Positions 27,811 to 40,482 of a DNA stretch of 45,816 bases are shown one piece after another. This DNA comes from Heyndrickxia ginsengihumi (GTDB lineage: Bacteria; Bacillota; Bacilli; Bacillales; Bacillaceae_C): assembly GCF_011008565.1 (NCBI RefSeq), contig NZ_JAAIWK010000030.1:1-45816 (forward strand). Reading direction: 5' to 3'. Position 1 is the first letter of the stretch. The number at the start of each line of letters is the position of its first letter. The notes beneath the pieces are model-generated. The model had not been told where the DNA came from. It searched no databases and worked only from the letters and a program-made list of their open reading frames with translations. The translations under genes were made by a program, and so were the position numbers.

Positions 27811-28833
27811 TCACTCAAATGTAACAGTATTTAAGTTTTCAACAATGTTAATCCATGTTTTTCCTGGTACTAATTTTACAGGTTCTCCATTTTCATACGG
27901 GAGAATCCTTCCATTTATATTTTCCCACTCAACTTTCCGTATTTTTCCTTTTTGTATTAAATAAGCCTCTCCGCCAGAAGTTAAATCAATTGCTCTACGC
28001 CCATAATCATCAATTAATCGATGTTTTGCAGCAACGATAAATAAATTATCGATTAAAACCGGCTGATCATTATTGGCGTCAATTGTTTGCTTCCCACCTG
28101 AATACCGTTTTAATTTTTGCAATTTAGAGTCGAACCGATATTCAGCATTAAAATCATTTGACTTCGAGTAATGAATACTAATTTTCTCCACTGGCTGACC
28201 AGTGATTTGTTTAATTTCTTTTTCACTTGCAAACGGCAAGGAACTAGGCGGTGTAACCATTGAGTATCCTTTTTCTTTAGCACCTTTTAAAATGTTATTA
28301 TACGTGATGTAAGAATTATGCGGTGCTTTTCTTGCCTTAGATCTGTAAAACAACGTCCCATCATACTGAATTCCATTTAGCTGGTCAATATAGCCATTCA
28401 TAAGCATTTTTTTAGCTTCTGGACTATAGCCGTGTGCAATATAGAGCGTATGATATCCTTTTGCTAGCTTAATAAAATATTCGCGTGCACTTCTAACCGG
28501 TCCAATTGTTTTCGGCTGCTCACTTTGAAAAATTGCGAGAAACCTTGTAATATCACCTTCTGCTAGCACTTCGTAAACAACATCAGCAGATGCAATCCCA
28601 GATTGTGGACGTGCTAAAGGGTGATTATTGATCATAACAGCGACCGCACGGTTTATCGGTTTACTGTCCGTCCCGATTCCTGTTAATGGTTCTCTATATT
28701 TTGGTGTAACTGTTTTTGAGTCTTTAGCTTCCTTCTTTGCTCCATCGTTTTGATCCTGATTGGTATTATGGTGATTACATGCTGACAAAATAAAAAGAAG
28801 AGCAACGAACCACATAAAATGTTTTTTTAACAT
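27811..28833 (-). CDS. yerB: YerB-like lipoprotein with DUF3048 domains
   Basis: The 340-residue exported lipoprotein has a signal MLKKHFMWFVALLFILSAC with Cys19 as the lipidation site, then an acidic/polar linker. The body matches the two DUF3048 domains: NRAVAVMINNHPLARPQSGIASADVVYEVLAEGDITRFLAIF-type sequence near residue 65, and a C-terminal part with PVLIDNLFIVAAKH and GRILPYENGEPVKLVPGKTWINIV. The biochemical function is unknown. The start at 28833 has GGAG 8 nt upstream; the in-frame ATG seven codons earlier lacks a site and would spoil the signal peptide. A perfect 17-nt palindrome sits 29 bp before the start codon. Confidence 0.92.
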   Translation of the reverse strand: MLKKHFMWFVALLFILSACNHHNTNQDQNDGAKKEAKDSKTVTPKYREPLTGIGTDSKPINRAVAVMINNHPLARPQSGIASADVVYEVLAEGDITRFLAIFQSEQPKTIGPVRSAREYFIKLAKGYHTLYIAHGYSPEAKKMLMNGYIDQLNGIQYDGTLFYRSKARKAPHNSYITYNNILKGAKEKGYSMVTPPSSLPFASEKEIKQITGQPVEKISIHYSKSNDFNAEYRFDSKLQKLKRYSGGKQTIDANNDQPVLIDNLFIVAAKHRLIDDYGRRAIDLTSGGEAYLIQKGKIRKVEWENINGRILPYENGEPVKLVPGKTWINIVENLNTVTFE

Positions 28834-28998
28834 TTGGTAAACTCCAATCGGCAATTGATTATTTCGTTAATAACGAAAGTCAGCCAACTATCTGCTTTTT
28901 TAACAAATAATTGGCTCATCATTATAGAGATACGAAGTGTCTTTATCCAGTTCGTTCCCATAAAACAGACCTGGATACAAAACCTTCACTTTATTATT

Positions 28999-30741
28999 TT
29001 AACGCATTATTGTTGGAAAGAATACTGTTTTATTCATAACATCGTACATTCCTACTGGTGTAACCCGAATATATGGTAAATGTGTTGCACTTAAGAAGAG
29101 CAAAGTACATATCGGGTCATCATACATGTATCCGCGATCTTTTAACACCTTTGTTAATGCTTCTTCCTGCAAAATAAGATCTTCCATGCTCTCGCTCGAC
29201 ATAATCCCTGCAACTGGTAACGGTATTTCATGTACAATATTGCCATTTTCAACTAATACGATTCCGCCACCAAGTTCTTTCATTCTTTGAAAAGCTAGTA
29301 GCATGTCACTTTTTGATTTTCCTATGAGGAGAATATCACCTGTCGTTGAAAACGAGGAGGCAAACCCTTGCACATGCTGAGCAAAACCTTTAATTAACGT
29401 ATTGATTCGCCATTTTCCTTTTTTATCTATTAGCATTAAAAAGTTATCTTCATAGTCACTTGGCAATATATCATATGATACATCATTTGTAATAGAATAC
29501 GGTTTTGTAATAACATCGTTTGTCATTTCAATTCCAACTGGCATCGAGAATTGGAAATCTTCTTCCTCAAGCTCCCAATCCATCTGTAATTGGTTAAGCC
29601 CATATTCCGGCCAATTTACTTTATGGTCATGTTCGAAAACAACTCCATCTTTTTTAATCCACTGTCCCTTAGATAATACCGATACTGGTGTCGGATTTGA
29701 TTCTGATTCAAGAAAGTTAATACTAGCTACTCTCCCTGTTGCAATCATGCCGTGCAAATGCTGAATATTATAGTAACGTGCAACATTGTAGCTTGCCATA
29801 TGATAAGCGTCAATTGCTGGAATACCACTTTCTATCGCCATACGAATTAACTGATCTAAAACACCTTTCTTATAAAACGAAGGTGTACTGCCATCCGTTG
29901 TTAAAAACATTTGATCATATTGGTTGATCTCAAGTTCTTTCATCTCTTTAAGCAAAACAGGCAAATCTGGTCTTATTGATGAATGACGCAGTGAAACCAT
30001 ATAGCCTTGCAATAATCGAGAATATACTTCTTGCCCCGTCATTGCTTCATGATCACAATCTGCACCAAACAACATCATTTTAGCCAAAGTTTTTTCTGAT
30101 GCCCCTGGAAAATGTCCTTCAATTTTTTTCCGCATTCTTTTTGCTTCTTGAATCCAATGAAGAATTAAATCATCACCGTCCAATAATTTTGGCCAGCTTG
30201 TTAACTCCCCTCCTTGTAAAATGGCATCATGCTCCAGCCATGACTTCACTAGCTCATGTGATATAACCGTTTCCTCCCCTTGTAATTCTGACTGAGAATC
30301 AAATCTGCTCCACCAATACATCGAAACCGGAGAATGGCGCAACTCTCTAAGTATAGAAAACGCTTTCTTTTTATTGGTTAATAAAATTAGCATTAAGTTA
30401 TCATTAATTAATGTTGTTGTTCCAGTTTTTGCAGCATAATTTGCAAATGATTGGGGATTATATAATTGAAATGGATGAACATGCGGTTCGATATAGCCTG
30501 GTACAAGCAAATAATTTGAACAGTCAACTACTTCACATGTTGTTAAATTTTCAGGTAGTCTTTCACCGGCATAAACGATACGATCATTAAAAATCCATAT
30601 ATGTCCTGTGATCCATTTTTTTAATGTTGAATGTAAAAAACGAGCGTTTTTTAAAATCATTGTTGGTGAAATATTGCCGTCAATAACCGCAACGTGTTCA
30701 CGAATCTGTTTGTTTTTCCATCTGTATCTTTGATCTAACAT
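28999..30741 (-). CDS. yerA: Adenine deaminase-like amidohydrolase (YerA)
   Basis: The 580-residue protein resembles adenine deaminase of the amidohydrolase superfamily, which converts adenine to hypoxanthine and ammonia. It shows the metal motif YIEPHVHPFQL (HxH near residue 86), EGHFPGAS, ATDG-like TTDGSTP with the catalytic Asp, IPAIDAYHMASYNVARYY, and a C-terminal adenine deaminase domain containing GGGIVLVENG. The start has GGAGG 8 nt upstream. B. subtilis YerA sits at the same place beside the purine operon; it is a paralogue of AdeC and its activity is not proven, so I treat it as adenine deaminase-like. Its position next to purD suggests purine salvage. No clear terminator follows before yerB, leaving the two possibly co-transcribed. 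Confidence 0.88.
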   Translation of the reverse strand: MLDQRYRWKNKQIREHVAVIDGNISPTMILKNARFLHSTLKKWITGHIWIFNDRIVYAGERLPENLTTCEVVDCSNYLLVPGYIEPHVHPFQLYNPQSFANYAAKTGTTTLINDNLMLILLTNKKKAFSILRELRHSPVSMYWWSRFDSQSELQGEETVISHELVKSWLEHDAILQGGELTSWPKLLDGDDLILHWIQEAKRMRKKIEGHFPGASEKTLAKMMLFGADCDHEAMTGQEVYSRLLQGYMVSLRHSSIRPDLPVLLKEMKELEINQYDQMFLTTDGSTPSFYKKGVLDQLIRMAIESGIPAIDAYHMASYNVARYYNIQHLHGMIATGRVASINFLESESNPTPVSVLSKGQWIKKDGVVFEHDHKVNWPEYGLNQLQMDWELEEEDFQFSMPVGIEMTNDVITKPYSITNDVSYDILPSDYEDNFLMLIDKKGKWRINTLIKGFAQHVQGFASSFSTTGDILLIGKSKSDMLLAFQRMKELGGGIVLVENGNIVHEIPLPVAGIMSSESMEDLILQEEALTKVLKDRGYMYDDPICTLLFLSATHLPYIRVTPVGMYDVMNKTVFFPTIMR

Positions 30742-30862
30742 TTTTCATTCCTCCAATAAGGAGATTCAGTTATTCAGTATATTAACAATTTTACCATATT
30801 TCATTGATTAAAGCATTGAAGAAATTTGAATTATTAAAACTAATAATGAGGAGTTTTGTCAA

Positions 30863-31237
30863 ATGAAAGTATCATCAAATATTGGCATTATCAGTGCACT
30901 GCTGCGAATTACATTTGGGCTTACATTTCTTGCGTGGTCAACAGCTAAATTATCAAGAAGACCTTGGTGCAGCAAATATGTGTTAATCATGATTTTAAGT
31001 GCAATGAAAGTTGGAGAAGGAATTGTTCGTTACTGCCCGATCACAGAACTCTTTCAAAAACAAAGCTTTAATATGAGCCCTTTAAAAAATAGTGCAGATC
31101 ACAAAGAATCAAAGCAATCTAAATCAGACCAGTTCAATTTTGAAAATTTAGATCTAACTGATCTCACTCAGCAATTAAATGAAGTAAGCAATGGTGAAAA
31201 TCATTCAAATCAAGCTAACCATTCAAATGAACAATAA
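30863..31237 (+). CDS. Small DUF2892-type membrane protein
   Basis: The 124-residue product starts MKVSSNIGIISALLRITFGL, then LTFLAWSTAKL and a second hydrophobic segment around VLIMILSAMKVGEGIVRYCP. Two membrane helices with a RxWCS-type turn between them match the YgaP-like/DUF2892 inner-membrane family. The last 55 residues are polar and rich in Ser, Asn, Lys and Gln (ending HSNQANHSNEQ), probably disordered. The start has GAGGAG 7 nt upstream. It runs opposite to the surrounding genes and shares a bidirectional terminator with purD. Its function is unknown. Confidence 0.8.
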   Translation: MKVSSNIGIISALLRITFGLTFLAWSTAKLSRRPWCSKYVLIMILSAMKVGEGIVRYCPITELFQKQSFNMSPLKNSADHKESKQSKSDQFNFENLDLTDLTQQLNEVSNGENHSNQANHSNEQ

Positions 31238-31244
31238 TTAGGAA

Positions 31245-32519
<1,275 letters not shown>

Positions 32520-32560
32520 CTACCCCTTTTGCTATGACATAAATGAAAATCTTGATTGAA

Positions 32561-34090
32561 TTAATGTTTAAAATGACGGATTCCAGTGAAGACCATCGCA
32601 ATTCCGTATTCGTCCGCTTTTTTAATTGAATCTTCATCACGGATAGATCCACCTGGTTGGATAATAGCAGTAATTCCTGCTTTAGCTGCAGCCTCTACTG
32701 TATCATCCATTGGGAAAAAGGCATCCGAAGACAATACTGCCCCTTTTGCTAACTCTCCCGCTTGTGTTAAGGCAATTTCTGCAGCTCCCACACGGTTCAT
32801 TTGTCCAGCTCCGATTCCGAGTGTACGTTCATGATTGCTGACTACAATTGCATTAGATTTTACATGCTTCACAACTTTCCACGCTAATTTTAAAGCTTCC
32901 CATTCTTGTTCTGAAGGTTCACGCTTTGTAACAACTTTCACACTTGCATTAGTTAATGTATATGTGTCTTGATCTTGTATTAGTAATCCACCTTCCACAG
33001 AAGTTAAAACTTTCTCCGTTTTTTTCTCTTCTGTAAATGGCACAGTTAATAACCGAATATTTTTCTTTGTTGTCAGAATCTCAAGTGCCTCTTGTGTAAA
33101 TGATGGTGCGATTACAATTTCAAGGAAAATCTCATGTAGCAATTGAGCTGTCTCTTTATCAACAGGGCGATTAAAGGCAATAATTCCACCGAAAATCGAT
33201 TTAGAATCTGCCTCGTATGCCTTTTTAAATGCTTCAAAAGCACTGCCACCAACACCAATTCCACATGGATTCATATGTTTCACAGCAACAGCAACAGGTT
33301 CATCAAAATCCTTTACCATCTGTAAGGCCGCATCAGCATCATGAATATTATTATAAGAAAGTTCCTTTCCGTGTAACTGTGTAGCGTGTGCAATAGAAAA
33401 AGATGAACCTAACGCATCTTTATAAAAGCTTGCCTTTTGATGTGGATTTTCTCCATAGCGAAGTGTTTGCTTCAATTCATATGTATACGTTACTTTTTCC
33501 GGATTTTCTTCTCCAACTAAATTCGTCATATAAGCTGCGATTTGAGCATCATATGCTGCAGTATGGCGAAACACCTTTGCTGCAAGTGCTTTATTTGTCT
33601 CTGTTGACACCTTCCCTTGCTCTTTTAATTCCGCAACAACGTTTGCGTAATCATTGGCATCAACAACAACAGTCACATATTCAAAGTTCTTTGCCGCCGC
33701 ACGAAGCATAGTAGGACCGCCAATATCAATATTTTCAATTGCCTCTTCTTCTGTTACATCTTTTTTCGCAATAGTTTGTTGGAATGGATATAAGTTCACA
33801 CATACAATATCAATCGGTGAAATGCCGTGCTCTTGTATTTGTGTTTCATGCTCAGGAATACGCTTAGCTAACAAACCTCCATGAACATTTGGATGTAACG
33901 TTTTAAGCCTTCCTTCCAAAATTTCAGGAAATCCTGTAATCTCTTCAACTCCGATGACGTCTATGCCCGAATTCTCAAGCGCCTTTTTCGTTCCACCAGT
34001 AGAAATGATTTCAAAGCCTAATTGAGATAGCTCTTTTGCAAAATCAACGACCCCTGTTTTATCTGAAACACTAATTAATGCTCTTTTCAT
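32561..34090 (-). CDS. purH: Bifunctional AICAR formyltransferase / IMP cyclohydrolase
   Basis: The 509-residue protein performs the last two steps to IMP: formylation of AICAR with 10-formyl-THF and ring closure. The N-terminal cyclohydrolase domain begins [20 protein letters not shown] and contains [23 protein letters not shown] and [16 protein letters not shown]. The C-terminal transferase domain has [23 protein letters not shown] (catalytic Lys-His), IFGGIIAFN and [12 protein letters not shown]. The start has GGAGG 9 nt upstream, and its ATG overlaps the purN stop by 4 bp. It belongs to the purM-N-H block. Confidence 0.98.
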   Translation of the reverse strand: MKRALISVSDKTGVVDFAKELSQLGFEIISTGGTKKALENSGIDVIGVEEITGFPEILEGRLKTLHPNVHGGLLAKRIPEHETQIQEHGISPIDIVCVNLYPFQQTIAKKDVTEEEAIENIDIGGPTMLRAAAKNFEYVTVVVDANDYANVVAELKEQGKVSTETNKALAAKVFRHTAAYDAQIAAYMTNLVGEENPEKVTYTYELKQTLRYGENPHQKASFYKDALGSSFSIAHATQLHGKELSYNNIHDADAALQMVKDFDEPVAVAVKHMNPCGIGVGGSAFEAFKKAYEADSKSIFGGIIAFNRPVDKETAQLLHEIFLEIVIAPSFTQEALEILTTKKNIRLLTVPFTEEKKTEKVLTSVEGGLLIQDQDTYTLTNASVKVVTKREPSEQEWEALKLAWKVVKHVKSNAIVVSNHERTLGIGAGQMNRVGAAEIALTQAGELAKGAVLSSDAFFPMDDTVEAAAKAGITAIIQPGGSIRDEDSIKKADEYGIAMVFTGIRHFKH

Positions 34091-34674
34091 TTAAGAGAAC
34101 CTCCAATATAATGTCCTAACATTTCTTTTAGTACTTTCGTGTACAATGCATGCTCAACCTCGTGAATGCGCATTGCTAACGTTTCTTCTGTATCATTTTC
34201 TAAAATTGATACAGCTTGTTGGGCAATAATAGGCCCTGTATCCATTCCTTCATCAACATAATGAATTGTAACGCCAGTCACTTTTACCCCAGCTCGTATT
34301 GCCTGTCCAATCGCATCCTTCCCCGGAAATGAAGGAAGTAAAGAAGGATGAATATTGATGATTCGATGCTGGTATGCCTGAAGCAGTGTTGATCCTACTA
34401 ATCTCATATATCCTGCTAATGCAATAAAGTCAATTTCTCTCTTTTGAAGCACAGCTAATATTTCTTTTTCATACTCCGCTTTGTTCTCATATTTTTTTGG
34501 CTGGAATACGAAACAATCAATTTGTTCATTTGCCGCTCTTTCAATGACCTTTGCATCTGTCTTATCACAAACGAGTACTTCAATATTTGCCTGTATGTCA
34601 CCTTTTTTTACTGCATCCACAATCGCTTGGAAGTTTGTCCCGCTGCCGGAAGCAAAAATTGCTAGTTTCATCAT
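34087..34674 (-). CDS. purN: Phosphoribosylglycinamide formyltransferase
   Basis: The 195-residue enzyme transfers formyl from 10-formyl-THF to GAR, step 3. The N-terminal phosphate loop [16 protein letters not shown] is followed by the catalytic Asn-His in [14 protein letters not shown] and the Asp in [13 protein letters not shown]. The ATG at 34674 overlaps the purM stop (ATGA), and a second ATG follows directly at 34671. GGGG is about 11 nt upstream, inside purM. The 3' end overlaps purH by 4 bp. Overlaps on both sides imply translational coupling. Confidence 0.97.
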   Translation of the reverse strand: MMKLAIFASGSGTNFQAIVDAVKKGDIQANIEVLVCDKTDAKVIERAANEQIDCFVFQPKKYENKAEYEKEILAVLQKREIDFIALAGYMRLVGSTLLQAYQHRIINIHPSLLPSFPGKDAIGQAIRAGVKVTGVTIHYVDEGMDTGPIIAQQAVSILENDTEETLAMRIHEVEHALYTKVLKEMLGHYIGGSLK

Positions 34675-35714
34675 ACATTCGTACCCCTTGAAGTAAACTG
34701 TACACCTTTTGTATTTGTTACACTTCCGATCATAAAAGCAGATTCACCTTCATGATTGAAGAATTGTAGAGCTGTGTCCGCATCTTTCGGATCTACTACT
34801 ACAACAAAGCCAATACCCATATTAAAAATATTAAACATTTCATCATGAGGGATTTTTCCATATTCTTCAAGTATGGAAAAGATCGGTAATATCGGCCACG
34901 AACCATGCTCAATTTGTGCCCCTAAATGTTCTGGAAGCATGCGTGGAATATTTTCATAGAAGCCCCCACCCGTTATATGTGCCATCCCTTTTACTTGGAA
35001 TGATTTGAGCGCGTTTATAATCGGTTTCACATAAATTTTCGTTGGCGTTAAAAGCTCTTCTCCTAGAGTTTTTTCCAATCCAGTCAACATTGCTGTTAAA
35101 TCAAGCTTATGGTCCTCAAAGAAAATTTTTCGAACTAGAGAATAGCCGTTGCTATGGATACCGCTTGAGGCAAGTCCAATTAAAACATCACCTTCTTGAA
35201 TATCTGCTCCAGCAATTAACTCATCTTTTTCACATGCTCCGACGGCAAATCCAGCTAAATCATATTCATCAGGATCATACATTGTTGGCATTTCGGCAGT
35301 TTCTCCGCCAATGAGCGCGCATCCAGCTTGCTCACAGCCATCTGCAACACCTTTGACAATTTGTTCAATTTTTTCCGGATAAGCTTTCCCTACCCCAATA
35401 TAATCAAGAAAATATAAAGGTTCCGCTCCTTGAACGACAATGTCATTTACACACATGGCTACACAATCGATGCCGATCGTATCATGCTGTTCCATTAAAA
35501 AGGCGAGTTTAAGCTTTGTCCCAACTCCATCTGTTCCAGATACAAGAACAGGTTCTTTATAATGGAGAGCGGAAAGATCAAATACGCCACCGAATCCTCC
35601 GAGCTGGCTGAATACACCTAATCGATTTGTACGTGTGACATGTTTTTTCATTCTTTGAACAGCTTCGTATCCAGCATCTATATTTACTCCGGCTGCACGA
35701 TATGAATTTGACAT
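34671..35714 (-). CDS. purM: Phosphoribosylformylglycinamidine cyclo-ligase (AIR synthetase)
   Basis: The 347-residue enzyme closes the imidazole ring of AIR from FGAM with ATP. Family segments are [16 protein letters not shown] at the N-terminus, [98 protein letters not shown] and [14 protein letters not shown]. The reading frame continues 32 codons upstream, but AAGGAGGAAG 3-9 nt before 35714 and the normal length fix the start at MSNSYRA. A 188-bp gap with a 13-bp hairpin separates it from purF. It opens the purM-N-H block. Confidence 0.97.
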   Translation of the reverse strand: MSNSYRAAGVNIDAGYEAVQRMKKHVTRTNRLGVFSQLGGFGGVFDLSALHYKEPVLVSGTDGVGTKLKLAFLMEQHDTIGIDCVAMCVNDIVVQGAEPLYFLDYIGVGKAYPEKIEQIVKGVADGCEQAGCALIGGETAEMPTMYDPDEYDLAGFAVGACEKDELIAGADIQEGDVLIGLASSGIHSNGYSLVRKIFFEDHKLDLTAMLTGLEKTLGEELLTPTKIYVKPIINALKSFQVKGMAHITGGGFYENIPRMLPEHLGAQIEHGSWPILPIFSILEEYGKIPHDEMFNIFNMGIGFVVVVDPKDADTALQFFNHEGESAFMIGSVTNTKGVQFTSRGTNV

Positions 35715-35838
35715 AACTTCCTCCTTCAAACATCCCTTGCTCAAACTATAGTCCGCATTAATTAAGAGAGATTTGCTTTTATGTTGATTATTTATTTGCT
35801 GTTGAACCATCTCTACCTTATTAATCTTCTAAAATTCA

Positions 35839-35882
35839 CAAGACACCTTACTTCCCATCATCATTTACGGTAAGATGCCTTG
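35839..35882 (-). other. Strong hairpin in the purF-purM gap
   Basis: In the transcript, CAAGGCATCTTAC pairs with GTAAGGTGTCTTG over 13 bp, including two G-U pairs, around an 18-nt loop. It starts 21 nt after the purF stop. The following TGAATTTT is only weakly T-rich. It could reduce read-through to purM or protect or process the upstream mRNA. Confidence 0.7.
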
Positions 35883-35902
35883 CTATCATAAGTTTTCATT
35901 CT

Positions 35903-37327
35903 CTATTTTTTTACAAGTTCTTTTTCATGTGGAAGTACAGTGTCAGCATAAATTTCAGTTGGGTAATTGCCAGTAAAGCAAGCTAGACACTGACCGCATG
36001 TTTCGTTAATGGCAGGTCTGCCAATAGCTTCGAGCATGCCTTCGACTGATAGAAAGGTTAACGAGTCAGCACCAATCATTTCCCGTATTTCCTCAACACT
36101 ATGATTTGATGCAATCAATTCTTCATGTGTTGATGTATCAATCCCATAAAAACATGGGTTTTTCATTGGCGGTGAACTGATACATACATGAACTTCCGTT
36201 GCACCAGCCTCTCTTAACATTGCGACAATTCTCCGACTTGTTGTTCCTCTTACAATTGAATCATCAACCATAACTACTCGTTTTCCTTCTACAATTCCGC
36301 GAACTGGAGACAGTTTCATTTTTACCCCTTGTTCTCTTAGCGCTTGTGATGGTTGAATAAACGTCCGCCCAACGTAACGATTCTTAATTAACCCCATTTC
36401 ATATGGAATCCCCGTCTCTTCCGCATAGCCAATAGCCGCAGAAATACTGGAATCAGGAACGCCTGTCACGACATCTGCCTCTATATTTGCTTGCCTCGCT
36501 AAAAATTTTCCCATATTTTTACGGGCAGCATGAACGTTAATGCCATGGATATTGCTATCCGGTCTTGAAAAATATACATATTCCATCGTGCAAATTGCAC
36601 TAGATGCTGAATATGTGAACGGTTCAGATTGTATTCCGCGATCATTAATAACAATTAATTCACCTGGCCGAACATCGCGAATAAATTCAGCACCAACAAT
36701 ATCTAATGCACATGTTTCAGACGCAACGCAATAGGCATCACCTAGTTGACCAATCGATAATGGACGTAATCCATTCGGATCTAATGCGACAAGCATCTCT
36801 GTTTCTGTCATTACGAGAAATGCATACGCTCCCTTTAGCATTGTTAAGGCATTTTTCATTTGGTCTTTAATTGCTGAAAATCCGCTTCTTTTCATAAGAT
36901 GCGCAAGTACTTCCGTATCCGATGTCGTTTGAAATATACTGCCTTGTGACTCTAGTTGATGTTTTAAAGATTGAGCATTCACAAGATTTCCGTTATGTGC
37001 CACTGCTAAACTACCATTCTGTGAGCGAAAGAGCAGCGGCTGGACATTTTCAATCCCACCGCCACCTGCTGTTGCGTACCGAACATGACCAATAGCAGCA
37101 TTCCCTGTTAAATCTTTAAACTTTTCTGCTGTAAAAACTTCGGTAACAAGACCTTCCCCTTTAACTCCTTGTAATCTATCAACATTTTTTACAACAATAC
37201 CCGCACCTTCTTGACCACGATGTTGCAAACTATGAAGACCATAATATGTTAATTGTGCAGCGTCTTTGTGTCCCCAAATTCCAAACACACCGCACTCTTC
37301 GTTTAACCCCTTTATTTCAGCAAGCAT
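35903..37327 (-). CDS. purF: Amidophosphoribosyltransferase
   Basis: The 474-residue enzyme makes phosphoribosylamine from PRPP and glutamine, the first committed step and the usual target of nucleotide feedback inhibition. An 11-residue propeptide, [11 protein letters not shown], precedes the catalytic CGVFGIWG, so cleavage exposes an N-terminal Cys. This is the [4Fe-4S] Bacillus type: C-terminal CGQCLAC and single Cys in SAICTMEY and NPCFYG are the cluster ligands. The PRPP loop [15 protein letters not shown] is present. The start at 37327 has AAGGAG 8 nt upstream, within purL, and the two genes overlap by 16 bp. It ends the purC-S-Q-L-F block. Confidence 0.98.
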   Translation of the reverse strand: MLAEIKGLNEECGVFGIWGHKDAAQLTYYGLHSLQHRGQEGAGIVVKNVDRLQGVKGEGLVTEVFTAEKFKDLTGNAAIGHVRYATAGGGGIENVQPLLFRSQNGSLAVAHNGNLVNAQSLKHQLESQGSIFQTTSDTEVLAHLMKRSGFSAIKDQMKNALTMLKGAYAFLVMTETEMLVALDPNGLRPLSIGQLGDAYCVASETCALDIVGAEFIRDVRPGELIVINDRGIQSEPFTYSASSAICTMEYVYFSRPDSNIHGINVHAARKNMGKFLARQANIEADVVTGVPDSSISAAIGYAEETGIPYEMGLIKNRYVGRTFIQPSQALREQGVKMKLSPVRGIVEGKRVVMVDDSIVRGTTSRRIVAMLREAGATEVHVCISSPPMKNPCFYGIDTSTHEELIASNHSVEEIREMIGADSLTFLSVEGMLEAIGRPAINETCGQCLACFTGNYPTEIYADTVLPHEKELVKK

Positions 37328-39564
37328 GGTAAAGCTCCTTTCCAAGCATTTTCACATTCTTGCTTACTTACGTGAACATAAATTTGTTCATTTTCTCCCT
37401 TAATAATCAATTCCTCTTTGTTCGTTACTGTTCCAATAAAGATTGCATCATCTACATATTGCTCAAATGCTTCACGGTCATCTTGTTTGATTGAAACAAC
37501 GTATCGTGATTGTGTTTCACTAAACAATTGTATAACTGCATCCCCTGAAACTTTTACTTCTGCCCCTAGTTGTTCTGTGCCAATTAAACATTCTGCCAAC
37601 GCCACTGCTAATCCACCTTCAGCAATATCATGCGCATTTGCTACGATTCCAGCACGAATCGCTTCTAGCAATTGTTTACCCCTTGTTGCTTCAATTGCTA
37701 AATCAATGACAGGTGGTTTTCCTTTAATAGTTCCTGTGAGAAGTTTTTGTAGTTCACTACCTGCAAATTCTGCTTTTGCTTCCCCAATTATATAAATTGC
37801 ATCCCCTGCTGATTTGAACGTTTGCGTTGTAATATGGTTTACATCTTCAATTAAACCGACCATACCAACAACAGGTGTCGGATATATTGCTTGCGCCTCC
37901 AACTCGCCTGTATCAGCTTTCCTCTGCAATGTCTCATTATAAAGAGAAACGTTTCCTCCTATTACTGGAGTTTCTAACTCCAGACAAGCAGCACTCATCC
38001 CATCAGCCGCCTTTTCCAGTTGCCAAAAAATCTCAGGCTTTTCAGGATTTCCAAAGTTTAAGCAATCAGTTACTCCTAATGGTTGTGCTCCAGAACAGAT
38101 TAAGTTGCGGGCAGCCTCAGCAACTGCAATTTTTCCGCCAACTTCTGGATCAAGGTAAACATAGCGGCTATTACAATCGGTCGTCAGCGCTAATGCCTTT
38201 TTCGTCCCTCTTATTCTAACAACTGCTGCATCTGACCCAGGAGTAACAATCGTATTCGTTCTAACTTGATAATCATATTGGGAATACACCCATTCTTTAC
38301 TTGCAATTGTCGGCTGCTTTAACAAATTGAGAAGTGTCTCCGTAACATTATCTATTTGCGGTACACCAATATCCATTTGCTGGAATTCTTGATAATATTC
38401 AGGCTCCCTTGATGGTTTGTGATATACTGGAGCATCCTCAACTAAAGCATCTACAGGCACTTCAGCAACTAGTTCCTGATGATGATATAATTTCAACATT
38501 TTATCATCTGTTACTGTTCCTACTGAGACAGCCTCCAATTGATATTTCGAAAAGAGATCAATAATTTCCTGTTCTCTTCCTTTTTTCACTACAATTAGCA
38601 TTCTTTCCTGGGATTCAGAAAGCATCATTTCATATGGCGTCATCCCTGTTTCTCGTTGAGGAATATCATCAAGATTCATAATAAGTCCAACTCCAGCCTT
38701 ACTAGCCATTTCAGATGATGAGCTAATTAATCCGGCAGCCCCCATATCTTGAATTCCTACAAGCGCATCCGAATGAATAAGTTCTAAACATGCTTCGAGC
38801 AGTAATTTTTCCATGAAAGGATCGCCTACCTGAACGGCAGGTCTTTTTTCATCTGATTGATCACTTAATTGCTCCGATGCAAATGTAGCGCCATGAATAC
38901 CGTCTCGCCCTGTCTTCGCCCCGACATACATAATTGTATTGCCAATTCCGCGAGCTTGACCTTTTTGAATATCTTTATGTGCAATTAAACCGACACACAT
39001 AGCATTTACTAAAGGATTGCCATCATAGCAAGGATCAAATTGAACCTCTCCTCCAACTGTTGGAATTCCGATGCAATTTCCATAACCAGCAATACCAGCA
39101 ACAACCTCTTTAAACAAATGTTTTACACGCGGAGTTTCTAACTCTCCAAAGCGCAAAGAGTTTAGCAAAGCAATCGGTCTTGCTCCCATTGAAAAAACAT
39201 CACGAATGATTCCACCGACACCTGTAGCCGCACCTTGATACGGTTCAATTGCAGAAGGATGATTATGACTTTCAATTTTAAATGCGACTGCTAATCCATC
39301 CCCGATATCAATAATGCCTGCACCTTCGCCAGGACCTTGTAATACATGTTCGCCTTTTGTCGGGAATTTCTTCAAAACTGGTTTTGAATTTTTATAGCTG
39401 CAATGCTCCGACCACATAACAGCAAAAAGACCTGTTTCTGTATAATTTGGCGTTCTTCCTAAAATCTTTTCAACCATTGCAAATTCTTCATCTGTTAAAC
39501 CAATTTCGCGATAGATTTTATCAGATTTAATTTCGGACGGATTTGGCTCAAGCAGTAACGACAT
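37312..39564 (-). CDS. purL: Phosphoribosylformylglycinamidine synthase subunit PurL (small type)
   Basis: The 750-residue ATP-dependent subunit makes FGAM from FGAR using ammonia from PurQ, step 4. It is the small PurL form that needs PurS and PurQ. Segments include [58 protein letters not shown]-type sequence near residue 80-120, GVSEL-like [13 protein letters not shown], and [14 protein letters not shown]. The start has GGAGGG 6 nt upstream. It overlaps purQ by 17 bp and purF by 16 bp, which fits coupled synthesis of complex subunits. It is about eight residues longer than B. subtilis PurL. Confidence 0.98.
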   Translation of the reverse strand: MSLLLEPNPSEIKSDKIYREIGLTDEEFAMVEKILGRTPNYTETGLFAVMWSEHCSYKNSKPVLKKFPTKGEHVLQGPGEGAGIIDIGDGLAVAFKIESHNHPSAIEPYQGAATGVGGIIRDVFSMGARPIALLNSLRFGELETPRVKHLFKEVVAGIAGYGNCIGIPTVGGEVQFDPCYDGNPLVNAMCVGLIAHKDIQKGQARGIGNTIMYVGAKTGRDGIHGATFASEQLSDQSDEKRPAVQVGDPFMEKLLLEACLELIHSDALVGIQDMGAAGLISSSSEMASKAGVGLIMNLDDIPQRETGMTPYEMMLSESQERMLIVVKKGREQEIIDLFSKYQLEAVSVGTVTDDKMLKLYHHQELVAEVPVDALVEDAPVYHKPSREPEYYQEFQQMDIGVPQIDNVTETLLNLLKQPTIASKEWVYSQYDYQVRTNTIVTPGSDAAVVRIRGTKKALALTTDCNSRYVYLDPEVGGKIAVAEAARNLICSGAQPLGVTDCLNFGNPEKPEIFWQLEKAADGMSAACLELETPVIGGNVSLYNETLQRKADTGELEAQAIYPTPVVGMVGLIEDVNHITTQTFKSAGDAIYIIGEAKAEFAGSELQKLLTGTIKGKPPVIDLAIEATRGKQLLEAIRAGIVANAHDIAEGGLAVALAECLIGTEQLGAEVKVSGDAVIQLFSETQSRYVVSIKQDDREAFEQYVDDAIFIGTVTNKEELIIKGENEQIYVHVSKQECENAWKGALPCLLK

Positions 39565-40231
39565 TGGTTTCCCTCCAGTTTTTCACAATTGACTTGAATA
39601 ATCGTAAACCATCTTCACTACCAAGCAGCTCCTCTACTGCTCTTTCAGGATGCGGCATCATCCCCAATACGTTGCCACTTTCGTTCGTAATACCGGCAAT
39701 ATTCAAAATACTCCCATTAGGATTATCCTCGTAAGTAAATACAATTTGCTGATTTTCGCGTAATTGCTTCAATGTTTCTTCGTCACAATAGTAATTCCCC
39801 TCACCATGTGCAACAGGAATATGAATAATTTCATTTTCTTCATATGCTGAAGTAAACATCGTATTAGCATTTATAACTTTTAATGGCACTGTTTTACAAA
39901 TGAATTGAAGCTGTTTATTTCTTAACATTGCACCTGGAAGCAGTCCTGATTCCAACAAAATTTGAAAACCATTACAAACGCCTAAAACAGGTTTTCCTTC
40001 CTTAGCTGCTTTTATGACAGCTTGCATCACATTGGAAAAACGTGCAATCGCACCTGATCGTAAATAGTCACCGTATGAAAATCCTCCCGGCAGCAATATG
40101 CCATCATATTGATCTAAGTTCGATACATCATGGCGAACATATTCTACCTCTTCAGAAAGGGCATCTTTTATAGCGTGATACATATCGACATCGCAGTTAG
40201 ATCCAGGAAATACGACACATGCAAACTTCAC
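39548..40231 (-). CDS. purQ: Phosphoribosylformylglycinamidine synthase subunit PurQ
   Basis: This 227-residue class I glutamine amidotransferase supplies ammonia to PurL. The nucleophile Cys86 is in [11 protein letters not shown], the oxyanion loop in [12 protein letters not shown], and the His-Glu pair in [12 protein letters not shown]. It starts with GTG at 40231; the GTGA overlap with the purS stop (TGA) places it exactly. The N-terminus [15 protein letters not shown] matches the family. It forms the PurLQS complex with its neighbours. Confidence 0.97.
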   Translation of the reverse strand: MKFACVVFPGSNCDVDMYHAIKDALSEEVEYVRHDVSNLDQYDGILLPGGFSYGDYLRSGAIARFSNVMQAVIKAAKEGKPVLGVCNGFQILLESGLLPGAMLRNKQLQFICKTVPLKVINANTMFTSAYEENEIIHIPVAHGEGNYYCDEETLKQLRENQQIVFTYEDNPNGSILNIAGITNESGNVLGMMPHPERAVEELLGSEDGLRLFKSIVKNWRETNVVTA

Positions 40232-40482
40232 TGTGCAACTACCTCCTCGATTTCATAGCGATAATCTTCGATAACAGGATTTGCTAATAATTTCGCACAA
40301 ATTTCTTTTACAGTATCATCAATATTACGATCAGATTTCTCTACTGTTAATTCCATATACTTTCCGATTCTTACTTCTTGCACTTCAGGATAAGATAATT
40401 GCTGCAAGGATTGCTTAATCGCTATCCCTTGTGGATCTAATACACGTTCACGTAAAGTCACATATACCTTCACTTTATACAT
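40228..40482 (-). CDS. purS: Phosphoribosylformylglycinamidine synthase subunit PurS
   Basis: The 84-residue subunit links PurQ to PurL in the FGAM synthase complex. It has the PurS start [19 protein letters not shown], then [11 protein letters not shown] and [19 protein letters not shown]. The start has GAGGAG 9 nt upstream within purC, which it overlaps by 8 bp. It overlaps purQ by 4 bp. Length is typical. Confidence 0.97.
   Translation of the reverse strand: MYKVKVYVTLRERVLDPQGIAIKQSLQQLSYPEVQEVRIGKYMELTVEKSDRNIDDTVKEICAKLLANPVIEDYRYEIEEVVAQ

Noticed and set aside
28882-28916. AGCCAA...TTGGCT hairpin after yerA as a terminator
   Set aside because: The stem is interrupted, the loop is large and no T-run follows on the minus strand.
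35715-35810. 32-codon N-terminal extension of PurM
   Set aside because: The frame is open but the strong AAGGAGG site sits directly before the ATG at 35714 and the shorter protein has the family length.
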